Below are positions 10,497 to 21,351 of a stretch of 64,000 nucleotides of DNA, piece by piece. Numbering within the stretch: position 1 is the first letter of the stretch; every line of letters begins with the position of its first letter. A program made the translations under genes and the position numbers. The stretch spans positions 154,487,962-154,551,961 of the forward strand of contig NC_061512.1 in the NCBI RefSeq assembly GCF_022539505.1. Reading direction: 5' to 3'. The notes under the pieces were generated by a model. That model searched no databases. It was given only the letters and a program-made list of their open reading frames with translations, and was not told the origin of the DNA. Origin of the DNA: Lolium rigidum. Its lineage: Eukaryota > Streptophyta > Magnoliopsida > Poales > Poaceae.

Positions 10497-11649
10497 GAGC
10501 ATCTCTAGCAGAGCCCGAACTCGCGGCCAAAACCGTAAAATTCCGGCGAGAATAGGGGTTCGGGCCAAAACTGGGCCAAAACGGAGCCCGAACTCGCGGC
10601 CTGGCCCGTATAACGAGTTCGGGCCCCCGAGAAATTGATCGATCGCCCCGTATTAAAAGGGTTCGTGGAGGGGAGTTCGGTTCGCAAACCCTACTCCCCT
10701 CCGCCTTTCTACTCCCTTCGTCGCCAAGCCCCTTTTCCGGTGAGCAATCCAGCAAAGCCCAAGCACCGATCCACACCCCGCGTCGGCGCGATGGTGTCCC
10801 GTGGCGGCTCCCAAGGCCATGGCGCCGGATTGGGCGGCGGCGACTAACTGCCGCGTCCGCCCGTGTTCCGCACCGAGGCGGAGCGGCGCAAATGGAACCG
10901 GTCGGAGTGCGCGCGCAAGCGCAGCGCCCGCCGGTGGACGAACTGGGGGCTCACACCCCCAGGGAAGCTCGCCAGGTATGGCAACGCCGGCAAGGGATCC
11001 TCGTCCGGCCAGTCAAGCCGCGCACCGCGGCTCCCCGTCGCGGACATCAACGAGGACGAGGACCTCGTCCCCGCTTGGTCGCCCACGATCTCCGCCGGCA
11101 ACTACGTCCACGACATCGACGAGGAGGAGGCCGTCCTCGCGCAGACCAAGGCCGTCAGCGAGGCGAAGGCCCGCGCTCGCTTCCGCCGGGAGGAGGCGGA
11201 CGCCGTTCGCCAGGTCCGAGAATACGAGGTGGCCCGCCGGGAGGCCCGCGTCCGCCGCGTGAAGCTCGAAATAGTCGAGCTTGACGCCGACGGCGCGTGA
11301 AGCTCCTCCACGATAGCGTCGGCGCCGTCTGCCGCCGACACGCTGCGCCACCACCGGGACCGCCGCGTGCATAGGCCACTATTTTAGGCCGCATTTTTCT
11401 TATCTAACTAGGGCTAGCCGGTGTATAACTACTTTAGCTTTAATTTGGTTTTGATGCTCAATCGGAGCATCAAATTTATCTCGAACTATGATCATCGCCT
11501 AATTTACCGCCCATTTCGAATTCCGTTTTCAGTTCCACTTTTACGGTTTCTAATATGTGACAATGTTTTTCCGGTCCGTAAACACGAGTTCGGTAAACTG
11601 AACTCGCTTTTTTTAGTTCACGTGTTTACGGGTTCTGCTAGAGATGCTC
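10497..11649 (+). mobile_element. PIF/Harbinger-type element, 1153 bp, with internal ORF
   Basis: The termini GAGCATCTCTAGCAGAGCCCG (left) and its reverse complement (right, one mismatch in 21 bp) are flanked on both sides by TAA (10494-10496 and 11650-11652), the 3-bp target duplication of Harbinger elements. No transposase is encoded. The GC-rich centre contains one ORF (10791-11300). The right third is AT-rich with repeats of GTAAACACGAGTTCGG-like sequence. It would need a transposase supplied in trans. Confidence 0.85.
10791..11300 (+). pseudogene. charged, coiled-coil-like ORF inside the Harbinger element
   Basis: Starting at ATG 10791, the frame runs to the stop at 11298-11300 with a single in-frame TAA at 10845-10847. 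After that stop there is a continuous 150-codon open stretch. The N-terminal part is Gly/Arg-rich. The middle is basic (FRTEAERRKWNRSECARKRS) and is followed by RRWTNWGLTPPG and an acidic patch INEDEDLVPAW. The C-terminal 60 residues are Ala/Glu/Arg-rich and predicted helical (EEADAVRQVREYEVARREAR). It does not resemble Harbinger transposase or the usual Myb-like ORF1 product. I do not recognise a function. Strong GC bias can keep frames open by chance, but the charged pattern looks protein-like. Confidence 0.5.
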
Positions 11650-11845
11650 TAAGGTGTTTAAAACTTCACCACCGAATGTGACGTTTAGAAGAGATCTTGT
11701 TGGTCGTTGACTAGCATCATGAAATGCTTTGCTACAATGTCTGGCTTTGGTCCAATTAATGCAGGGCTGACGAGTTTCTTTTGGAATCTACACGAGAGTG
11801 GTAAATTCTTCATGGATTCTATGTACACGACATTGATCTAGCTAT

Positions 11846-12078
11846 TGTTCCTTATCCCGCTGGTATTCCCCACCCCATCTCCATCGTCCATTCTGCAACC
11901 GCTCGCCCCACAGCCGTTGGTGGCGTCGTTGATACTGTTTGTGTTGCCGCTACCGCTCCTTAACCCGCCGCCTCCGCCACCACCACCACCGCCGCCGACT
12001 ATCCTGCCGCCGTTGATCCATGGTGTGCTGCCAGTTTCCTCCTTGAAGAACCGTCATCCAAAAAACCGTAAGGAATAA
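11846..12078 (+). pseudogene. broken second copy of the proline-rich protein gene
   Basis: The sequence matches the second half of exon 2 of the gene at 9050-9693: VFPTPSPSSIL, then [15 protein letters not shown], then a tail like SLKNRHPK. Similarity continues for about 25 bp after the stop. Exon 1, the signal peptide and the first half of exon 2 are absent, and no start codon or promoter is in place. It is a truncated duplicate. Confidence 0.7.
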
Positions 12079-12758
12079 GATGCTAGTATTCTTGCAGCGA
12101 CTGAGAGATCAATCGTTGACAAAATATTGGGAGGACTTTTACGGTAGGGACAAACAAATACCAACCACCCAACCAACCAGATCGATAACCCAGAATTATC
12201 AATACTTGTTGATCAATGGAGTAGACGGCAGGCGAGATCATGTTGGGCATGCTCCTTCTATTGGGTATCCTTCTCATGTGAGTTGTGAGGAGATGACATA
12301 TTGAAGCCTTTCAAGCGGTCCAAACTGGTGCAACAACCTAGTACCCATTAGGGTAATGACCGAGGGTTATTTTGGATATTGCACATGAGAGAGAAGATAA
12401 GACTCCCATCCAGCCACCACTAGGTGGAGTGACTAAAATCCAAGACAACCTCCGTTGGATAAGAAAACTAAGAGAGAAGGGAAAAAGAGAAAGTTGAAGA
12501 AAGAAGCAAAATCAAGTGCCATGCCTAGCCAACAAGGTTCTGAAGACCAGATCGGCATCATTGTCTCCTTCAAGTTGTTATTCCACCATATTTGGCCATA
12601 TTGCTCCAATCCCTAGCTCTTGTTGCCCCCAATCTTACTGTTGGCATCCAAGATCTACTTGTATCTTGATGTCCCTTTTCCCAAATAGTCTACGGTCTTA
12701 CGCCCCTAGCTAGCTGGTTCTCCCTGAAATGCGCTGAGGCACTTTTGGGGGTAGGAAT
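12079..12758. other. intergenic sequence without recognised features
   Basis: Ordinary low-copy sequence. Short ORFs (up to 74 codons) show no family match or codon pattern. No transposon ends or RNA genes were recognised. Confidence 0.4.
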
Positions 12759-12850
12759 TGTTAGAGAGATATTTGTATATTGTATTTTCCCTACTAGTTA
12801 GGGGGTTCCTGCATATTTCACACTTGTACATATACTATATATTATTGTCG
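12759..12850 (+). repeat. possible Copia LTR fragment
   Basis: TGTTAGAGAGATATTTGTATA with a later TATACTATATATTATT stretch resembles the start of a small Copia LTR. It breaks off where element X sequence seems to begin. No partner LTR was found, so this is tentative. Confidence 0.25.
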
Positions 12851-13327
12851 TGGATGTGACCACGGCGGGTGCTACAGGGTGCAGCACTTTGTTGATCCGG
12901 GAGCAAGGAGACATAGCCATCTGCGGAGCGAGGTGCACAGGACGCAAGGTTACCCAGGTTCAGCCCCTCCGGAGAGTAAAAGGCCTACGTCCTGCTGGAT
13001 CTTATTACTCAGTGGAGAATTACAGTGGGGGGCTCAGTCGGCGGCTATGCCAAGAGGAATGTGGGAGAGATTGGATCTCAGATGGTGTGTCTTCTAGGGT
13101 TTAGCTTGGGGGTTTATATGGACACCCCCGATCTAGGGTTACATGGAGGTAAGTCTGAATCATATCAGTTGCTACTAATCCGGGATTCATTGCTCCGCGT
13201 CCAAGTAATCTTCGCCTTCAGCCGCCTGGGCCTCCAGCCCAGTCGCCTCTCCTGAGGGTTTTAGCCCAGTCGCACCAGGGTCTTGGGGCCCAGTCGCCTT
13301 CATCGATTGGAACTCTCTTTTGGCCTC

Positions 13328-14927
13328 TGATACGTCTCCGACGTATCGATAATTTCTTATGTTCTATGCCATATTATTGATGATACCTACATGTTTTATG
13401 CACACTTTATGTCATATTCGTGCATTTTCTGGAACTAACCTATTAACAAGATGCCGAAGTGCCGGTTCTCGTTTTCTCGCTGTTTTTGGTTTCGAAATCC
13501 TAGTAACGAAATATTCTCGGAATTGGACGAAACAAAGACCCAGGGGCCTATTTTTCCACGGAGCTTCCAGAAGACCGAAGAACATACGAAGTGGGGCCAT
13601 GAGGTGGCGACACCACAAGGCGGCGCGGCCCAGGGGGGGCCCGTGCCGCCCTATGGTGTGGCCCCCTCGTCTGGCCCCCGACTCTTCCCTTCCGCCTACT
13701 TAAAGCCTCCGTCGCGAAACCCCTGAGGCGAAAAAACCACGATACGGAAAACCTTCCAGAGACGCCGCCGCCGCCGATCCCATCTCGGGGGATTCGGAGA
13801 TCTCCTCCGGCACCCTGCCGGAGAGGGGATTCATCTCCCGGAGGACTCTACACCGCCATGGTCGCCTCCGGAGTGATGAGTGAGTAGTTCACCCTGGACT
13901 ATGGGTCCATAGCAGTAGCTAGATGGTTGTCTTCTCCTCATTGTGCTTCATTGTTGGATCTTGTGAGCTGCCTAACATGATCAAGATCATCTATCCGTAA
14001 TACTCTATGTTGTGTTTGTCGGGATCCGATGGATAGAGAATACCATGTCATGTTAATTATCAAGTTATTACATATGTGTTGTTTATGATCTTGCATGCTC
14101 TCCGTTACTAGTAGAGGCTCTGGCCAAGTTTTTACTTGTAACTCCAAGAGGGAGTATTTATGCTCGATAGTGGGTTCATGCCCGCATTGACACCAGGACG
14201 GTGACGAGAAAGTTCTAAGGTTGTGTTGTGCTTGTTGCCACTAGGGATAAAACATTGGCGCTATGTCCGAGGATGTAGTTGTTGATTACATTACGCACCA
14301 TACTTAATGCAATTGTCTCGTTGCTTTGCAACTTAATACCGGAGGGGTTCGGATGATAACTCTGAAGGTGGACTTTTTAGGCATAGATGCGGTTGGATGG
14401 CGGTCTATGTACTTTGTCGTAATGCCCAATTAAATCTCACTATACTTATCATGTCATGTATGTGCATTGTTATGCCCTCTCTATTTGTCAATTGCCCGAC
14501 CGTAATTTGTTCACCCAACATGCTTTTATCTTATGGGAGAGACACCTCTAGTGAACTGTGGACCCCGGTCCATTCTTTAATACTCGAAATACAAATCTGT
14601 CGCAATACTTGTTTTACTATTTTCTCTGCAAACAATCATCTTCCACACAATACGGTTAATCCTTTGTTACAGCAAGCTGGTGAGATTGACAACCTCACTT
14701 GTTTCGTTGGGGCAAAGTACTTTGGTTGTGTTGTGCGAGGTTCCACGTTGGCGCCGGAATCCCCGGTGTTGCGCCACACTACATCCCGCCGCCTTCAACC
14801 TTCAACGTGCTTCTTGGCTCCTCCTGGTTCGATAAACCTTGGTTTCTTTCGAGGGAAAACTTGCTGCTGTGCGCATCATACCTTCCTCTTGGGGTTGCCC
14901 AACGAACGTGTGAAATACACGCCATCA
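13328..14927 (+). repeat. 5' LTR of element A
   Basis: 1600 bp, TGATACGTCTCC... to ...CACGCCATCA. The first bases form a perfect hairpin (GATACGTC, loop TCC, GACGTATC). A GC-rich block near 13620-13700 precedes a TATA-like CTACTTAAAG near 13698, the probable promoter. Confidence 0.93.
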
Positions 14928-14938
14928 AGCTCTTTTTC

Positions 14939-14956
14939 CGGCGCCGTTGTCGGTGA
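14939..14956 (+). promoter_or_regulatory. primer binding site of A (tRNA-Asp type)
   Basis: CGGCGCCGTTGTCGGTGA lies 11 bp after the 5' LTR. It matches the complement of a plant tRNA-Asp 3' end (TGGCGCCGTTGCCGGGGA) with three changes, including the first base. Confidence 0.7.
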
Positions 14957-15183
14957 GATCAAGACACGCCGCAAGGGGAGTCTCCACTTCTCAATCTCTT
15001 TACTTTGTTTTTGTCTTGCTTTATTTTATTTACTACTTTGTTTGCTGCATTATATCAAAACACAAAAAAATTAGTTGCTAGTTTTACTTTATTTACTATC
15101 TTGTTTGCTATATCAAAAACATAAAAAAAATTAGTTTACTTGCATTTACTTTATCTAGTTTGCTTTATTTACTACTGTTAAAA

Positions 15184-15862
15184 TGAGTAATCCTGAAGTT
15201 GAAGTTCGTTCATTTAAGCAACAAGGAGGAGAATGTTTAAAAGATGCTTGGTATAGAATTAGCGATGCACATAATAGGTGCACTAAGAAACACTCCACCA
15301 CTATCCTACTCAGGAATTTTTATGTTGGTATCTCTAGCTGGAATAGATATGTTCTTGATTGTCTCGCGGGAGGTAACTTCCTAGGCGCTCCCGCTTTAGA
15401 AGCTAGCTGCATTATTGAGAGTTTATTTGGAACACCACCTGTTAATGAAACTAAAATTGAAACCTCCCTTGAGGATGTTATGAAAAATTGGAAACCATAG
15501 AGAAAAATTTTCCGAGTGTTGAAACTAAGTTGGAGATATTACTTGATAAAACTGATGAACTTGATAAATCCTTAGGAGGAATTGATGAAAGAATTAGTGT
15601 CCTAGGAACTTGTGTTGACCATGATAATCAAATTAATAGGATTGGCGAACTTGAAAAAGCTATGGGAACCTTGGGTTCAACCTTTTCATCTTTACAGTTT
15701 AGAGAGAAAGCCTATGTGGGAAAGGAGCAAAAGTTTATGTATGTCTCTAAAATGCCTAAACCAAAGAAATATTATTATAGGCCTAAAATTGACAAAGCCC
15801 CTAGTACCACTACAAATGGGGGAGCTTATGATATCAATGCTCCATCTCGCGATAATACTTGA
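15184..15862 (+). pseudogene. reduced gag-like gene of element A
   Basis: ATG 15184 follows a long T-rich leader. The first frame (to 15500) contains DAWYRISDAHNRCTKK and LLRNFYVGISSWNRYVLD, which match the central helical part of Athila-type gag. A frameshift near 15490 moves to the next frame, which is predicted coiled coil (LEILLDKTDELDKSLGGIDE) and ends at TGA 15862. The gene corresponds to about 225 residues: a gag without the N-terminal segment seen in element E and without zinc knuckle or protease. It may once have helped packaging. The frameshift makes it inactive in this copy. Confidence 0.75.
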
Positions 15863-18415
15863 GATACACTTTCTGCGCCTAGCTGAAAGGCGTTAAAGAA
15901 AAGCGCTTATGGGAGACAACACATGTTTTTACTCCAGTATTTTTGTTTTATATTTGTGTCTTGGAAGTTGTTTACTACTGTAGCAACCTCTCCTTATCCT
16001 AGTTTTATGTTTTGTTGTGCCAAGTAAAGTCTTTGATAGAAAAGTAAGTACTAGATTTGGATTACTGCGCAGTTCCAGATTTCTTTGCTTTCACGAATCT
16101 GGGTCTATCTCCCTGTAGGTAGCTCAGAAAATTAAGCCAATTTACGAGCATGATCCTCAGATATGTACGCAACTTTCATTCAATTTGAGCATTTTCGTTT
16201 GAGCAAGTCTGGTGGCCTAATAAAATCCATCTTTACGGACTGTTCTGTTTTGACAGATTCTGTCTTTTATTTCGCATTGCCTCTTTTGCTATGTTGGATG
16301 AATTTCTTTGATCCATTAATGTCCAGGTAGCTTTATGCAATGTCCAGAAGTGTTAAGAATGATTGTGTCACCTCTGAACATGTGAATTTTTATTATGCAC
16401 TAACCCTCTAATGAGTTGTTTCGAGTTTGGTGTGGAGGAAGTTTTCAAGGATCAAGAGAGGAGTATGATGCAACATAATCAAGGAGAGTGAAAGCTCTAA
16501 GCTTGGGGATGCCCCGGTGGTTCACCCCTGCATATTATAAGAAGACTCAAGCGTCTAAGCTTGGGGATGCCCAAGGCATCCCCTTCTTCATCGACAACAT
16601 TATCAGGTTCCTCCCCGAAACTATATTTTTATTCCGTCACATCTTATGCACTTTGCTTGGAGCGTCGTTTGTTTTTGTTTTTTGTTTTGTTTGAATAAAA
16701 TGGATCCTAGCATTCACTTTATGGGAGAGAGACACGCTCCGCTGTAGCATATGGACAAATATGTCCTTAGGCTCTACTCATAGTATTCATGGCGAAGTTT
16801 CTTCTTCGTTAAATTGTTATATGGTTGGAATTGGAAAATGATACATGTAGTAAAATGCTATAATGTCTTGGATAATGTGATACTTGGCAATTGTTGTGCT
16901 CATGTTTAAGCTCTTGCATCATATACTTTGCACCCATTAATGAAGAAATACTTAGAGCTTGCTAATTTGGTTTGCATATTTGGTTTCTCTAGAGTCTAGA
17001 TAACATCTAGTATTGAGTTTTGAACAACAAGGAAGACGGTATGGAGTCTTATAATGTTTACCATATGTATTTTATGTGAGTTTTGCTGTACCGTTCATCC
17101 TTGTGTTTGTTTCAAATAACCTTGCTAGCCTAAACCTTGTATCGAGAGGGAATACTTCTCATGCATCCAAAATCCTTGAGACAACCACTATGCCATTTGT
17201 GTCCACCATACCTACCTACTACATGGTATTTATCCGCCATTCCAAAGTAAATTGCTTGAGTGCTACCTTTAAAATTCCATCATTCACCCTTGCAATATAT
17301 AGCTCATGGGACAAATAGCTTAAAAACTATTGTGGTATTGAATATGTACTTATGCATTTTATCTCTTATTAAGTTGCTTGTTGTGCGATAACCATGTTTA
17401 CGGGGACGCCATCAACTATTCTTTGTTGGATATCATGTGAGTTGCTATGCATGTCCGTCTTGTCTGAAGTAAGAGAGATCTACCACCTTTATGGTTGGAG
17501 CATGCATGTTGTTAGAGAAGAACATTGGGCCGCTAACTAAAGCCATGAATCATGGTGGAAGTTTCAGTTTGGACACATATCCTCAATCTCATATGAGAAT
17601 AATAATTGTTGTCACATGCTTATGCATTAAAGAGGAGTCCATTATCTGTTGTCCATGTTGTCCCGGTATGGATGTCTAAGTTGAGAATAATCAAAAGCGA
17701 GAAATCCAAAATGCGAGCTTTCTCCTTAGACCTTTGTACAGGCGGCATGGAGGTACCCCATTGTGACACTTGGTTAAAACATGTGCATTGCAAAGATCCG
17801 GTAGTCCAAGCTAATTAGGACAAGGTGCGGGCACTATTAGTATACTATGCATGAGACTTGCAACTTGTAAGATATAATATACATAACTCATATGCTTTAT
17901 TACTACCGTTGACAAAATTGTTTCATGTTTTCAAAATAAAAGCTCTAGCACAAATATAGCAATCGATGCTTTCCTCTTTGAAGGACCATTCTCTTTACTT
18001 TTATGTTGAGTCAGTTCACCTATCTCTCTCCACCTCAAGAAGCAAACACTTGTGTGAAGCTGTGCATTGATTCCTACATACTTGCATATTGTACTTGTTA
18101 TATTACTCTATGTTGACTATTATCCATGAGATATACATGTTACAAGTTGAAAGCAACCGCTGAAACTTAATCTTCCTTTGTGTTGCTTCAATACCTTTAC
18201 TTTGATTTATTGCTTTATGAGTTAACCCTTATGCAAAACTTATTAATACTTGTCTTGAAGTACTATTCATGAAAAGTATTTGCTATATGATTCACTTGTT
18301 TACTCATGTCATTACCATTGTTTTGATCGCTGAATTCACTACATATGTTTACAAATAGTATGATCAAGGTTATGATGGCATATCACTTCAGAAATTATCT
18401 TTGTTATCGTTTTAC
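15863..18415 (+). other. long non-coding 3' region of element A
   Basis: No ORF above 80 codons shows a family match. The region starts with GGCGTTAAAGAAAAGCGCTT and contains two internal copies of the polypurine-tract motif (16497-16583). A block around 17110-17290 is also present in element B at about 29120-29285. Confidence 0.7.
16497..16583 (+). repeat. two internal copies of the polypurine-tract motif, one in a hairpin
   Basis: CTAAGCTTGGGGATGCC occurs at 16497-16513 and 16555-16571, the same motif that directly precedes the 3' LTR at 18435-18450. In the second copy the G-rich half pairs perfectly with the following bases (GGGGATGCC, loop CAA, GGCATCCCC; 16563-16583). Confidence 0.8.
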
Positions 18416-18450
18416 CTGCTCGGAACGAGCAGAACTAAGCTTGGGGATGC
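18416..18450 (+). promoter_or_regulatory. hairpin plus polypurine tract of element A
   Basis: A perfect 7-bp stem CTGCTCG/CGAGCAG with loop GAA (18416-18432) is followed after AA by CTAAGCTTGGGGATGC (18435-18450), the polypurine tract abutting the 3' LTR at 18451. Position fits the primer for plus-strand DNA synthesis. Confidence 0.75.
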
Positions 18451-20048
18451 TGATACGTCTCTGACGTATCGATAATTTCTTATGTTCTATGCCATATTAT
18501 TGATGATACCTACATGTTTTATGCACACTTTATGTCATATTCGTGCATTTTCTGGAACTAACCTATTAACAAGATGCCGAAGTGCCGGTTCTCGTTTTCT
18601 GCTGTTTTTGGTTTCAGAAATCCTAGTAACGAAATATTCTCGGAATTGGACGAAACAAAGACCCGGGGGCCTATTTTTCCACGGAGCTTCCAGAAGACCG
18701 AAGAACATACGAAGTGGGGCCACGAGGTGGCGACACCACAAGGCGGCGCGGCCCGGGGGGGCCCGCGCCGCCCTATGGTGTGGCCCCCTCGTCTGGCCCC
18801 CGACTCTGCCCTTCCGCCTACTTAAAGCCTCCGTCGCGAAACCCCTGAGGCGAAAAAACCACGATACGGAAAACCTTCCAGAGACGCCGCCGCCGCCGAT
18901 CCCATCTCGGGGGATTACGGAGATCTCCTCCGGCACCCTGCCGGAGAGGGGATTCATCTCCGGAGGACTCTACACCGCCATGGTCGCCTCCGGAGTGATG
19001 AGTGAGTAGTTCACCCCTGGACTATGGGTCCATAGCGGTAGCTAGATGGTTGTCTTCTCCTCATTGTGCTTCATTGTTGGATCTTGTGAGCTGCCTAACA
19101 TGATCAAGATCATCTATCTGTAATACTCTATGTTGTGTTTGTCGGGATCCGATGGATAGAGAATACCATGTCATGTTAATTATCAAGTTATTACATATGT
19201 GTTTTTTATGATCTTGCATGCTCTCCGTTACTAGTAGAGGCTCTGGCCAAGTTTTTACTTGTAACTCCAAGAGGGAGTATTTATGCTCGATAGTGGGTTC
19301 ATGCCTGCATTGACACCTGGGACAGTGACAGAAAGTTCTAAGGTTGTGTTGTGCTGTTGCCACTAGGGATAAAACATTGGCGCTATGTCCGAGGATGTAG
19401 TTGTTGATTACATTACGCACCATACTTAATGCAATTGTCCGTTGCTTTGCAACTTAATACTGGAGGGGTTCGGATGATAACCTGAAGGTGGACTTTTTAG
19501 GCATAGATGCAGTTGGATGGCGGTCTATGTACTTTGTCGTAATGCCCAATTAAATCTCACTATACTTATCATGTCATGTATGTGCATTGTTATGCCCACT
19601 CTATTTGTCAATTGCCCGACTGTAATTTGTTCACCCAACATGCTTTTATCTTATGGGAGAGACACCTCTAGTGAACTGTGGACCCCGGTCCATTCTTTAA
19701 TACTTGAAATACAAATCTGTCTGCAATACTTGTTTTACTATTTTCTCTGCAAACAATCATCTTCCACACAATACGGTTAATCCTTTGTTACAGCAAGCCG
19801 GTGAGATTGACAACCTCACTTGTTTCGTTGGGGCAAAGTACTTTGGTTGTGTTGTGCGGGTTCCACGTTGGCGCCGGAATCCCTGGTGTTGCGCCGCACT
19901 ACATCCCGCCGCCTTCAACCTTCAACGTGCTTCTTGGCTCCTCCTGGTTCGATAAACCTTGGTTTCTTTCTGAGGGAAAACTTTCTGCTGTGCGCATCAT
20001 ACCTTCCTCTTGGGGTTGCCCAACGAACGTGTGAAATACACGCCATCA
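18451..20048 (+). repeat. 3' LTR of element A
   Basis: 1598 bp, nearly identical to the 5' LTR, with scattered single-base changes and short indels. It begins with hairpin GATACGTC-TCT-GACGTATC and ends CACGCCATCA, followed by the GCCTC duplication. Confidence 0.93.
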
Positions 20049-20552
20049 GCCTCCTTTTCTGTGGCGAGTGAGACTGGTGATACACCCCCTAGGGCATATC
20101 CCCATCAGTAGTCCCCGAGCGCGTCGATGATGAAGCAAGGGCTCGAGGCAGGGCTTGGAGAGGTCTGGCGATGGATCGAAGCGAGTCGTTGACGAGCTCC
20201 CGAAACAAAGGTTAGAATAGAATCCCAACCCTCAGTCGTAAGGAGCCAGTCGGAATGTTCCAGTTGGTGTCTACCAGTCGACGTATGACAATCGGCGTTT
20301 GCCAGTCGTCGTATGTCAGTCGGCGCATGTCGTCCAGAAGGAACACGTGGCGGGTCCAACGGCTAGTTTCACGTTGACCGAGGCGCGAGCTGCTGCTCCG
20401 CGTTTGAACATTAGGTGCGACAAGACAGTTAACGGCTAGCTAACGGCCACACAAATAACTCCGGCGCGAATCCCGGCCATTGATCTCCGGCGCCGATTTT
20501 CGAACGATATCGGACGGCGGATCTCGTTCCTTATCTCGGGAGAGCGGGGAGG

Positions 20553-20558
20553 TATAAA
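20553..20558 (+). promoter_or_regulatory. TATA box of the X gene
   Basis: TATAAA in GGAGGTATAAAGGTTG lies 115 bp before the ATG at 20673. A CT-rich leader with CTTTCTCCTCC follows. The upstream region holds five CAGTCG motifs. Confidence 0.6.
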
Positions 20559-21351
20559 GGTTGAATAGCGGGTTAGGACCGCACACTCCGCCACACTTCT
20601 TTCTCCTCCATTCCTCTATTTCTTACTGCTCTCATCCTCAGTCCATCTTGCGACCAAGCTCTGATTGTGTCGATGGCAACCAAAGGATGGACAAAGTCCA
20701 AGGTGACTAAGGAGGCCCTCATCCCATACATCCCCGCCGGCATCATCCCCGAGATGAGCCGCGAGAGGTGGAGGGTTCCGGCGGCGAACGAGACGGAGCT
20801 GCTGCCGAGGTCGGGGGAGTTCGTGATCTTCATGAGCTTCCTCGACCGAGGCTTCGCGCTCCCCACCTCCGATTTCCTGCGGCAACTCCTGGCCTTCTAC
20901 AGCATCAAGATCTCCGATCTTGGTCCGCACAGCGCCCAACAGATCGCACTGTTCGTGGCGTTGTGCGAGTGCTACCTGGGCTGCCCGCCCTATTTCCCGT
21001 TGTGGGTTTCAATCTTCCACGGGCGGGCGGCTCGGGTGAGCAAGAGCAACCAGACGCTCATCCCCAACAGCGGGATCACCTTCCAAGTGAAGTCCGGGGA
21101 GGCCTTCATAGATATGGCGCTCCCAAAACAGGCGCAAGCGCAGTGGCGAAAGTACTGGTTCTATGCCACGAAGCATACCCGGGCAGGCGAAGTCTCCATC
21201 CCCCAGTACTCGCTCGAGCTGAGCGTACCTCGGTGTCTGAATGTGCGGTTGCTGCCACGCGACCAGGAAGAGGTGGTGAAGGCGACGCGGTTGGCAATCC
21301 AGGCATTGAAGGACGCAGGGTTGACCGCCGCCAACATGTACAACTGCTGGC

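Larger units (their letters stand above)
13328..20048 (+). mobile_element. element A: non-autonomous Athila-like Gypsy element
   Basis: Complete element of 6721 bp flanked by the 5-bp duplication GCCTC (13323-13327 and 20049-20053). LTRs are 13328-14927 and 18451-20048. It has a tRNA-Asp-type primer site and a polypurine tract. The only coding matter is a gag-like remnant (15184-15862). No protease, reverse transcriptase, RNase H or integrase is present, so about 2.5 kb of non-coding sequence leads to the 3' LTR. LTRs and leader match those of element E, whose gag is longer, so A looks like a deletion partner of that family. LTR pair similarity is high, so the insertion is fairly young. Confidence 0.93.

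Noticed and set aside
10145..10638. 98- and 163-codon ORFs rich in Gly/Pro/Arg
   Set aside because: They are produced by the GGCCC repeats of the hAT element and run across its border.
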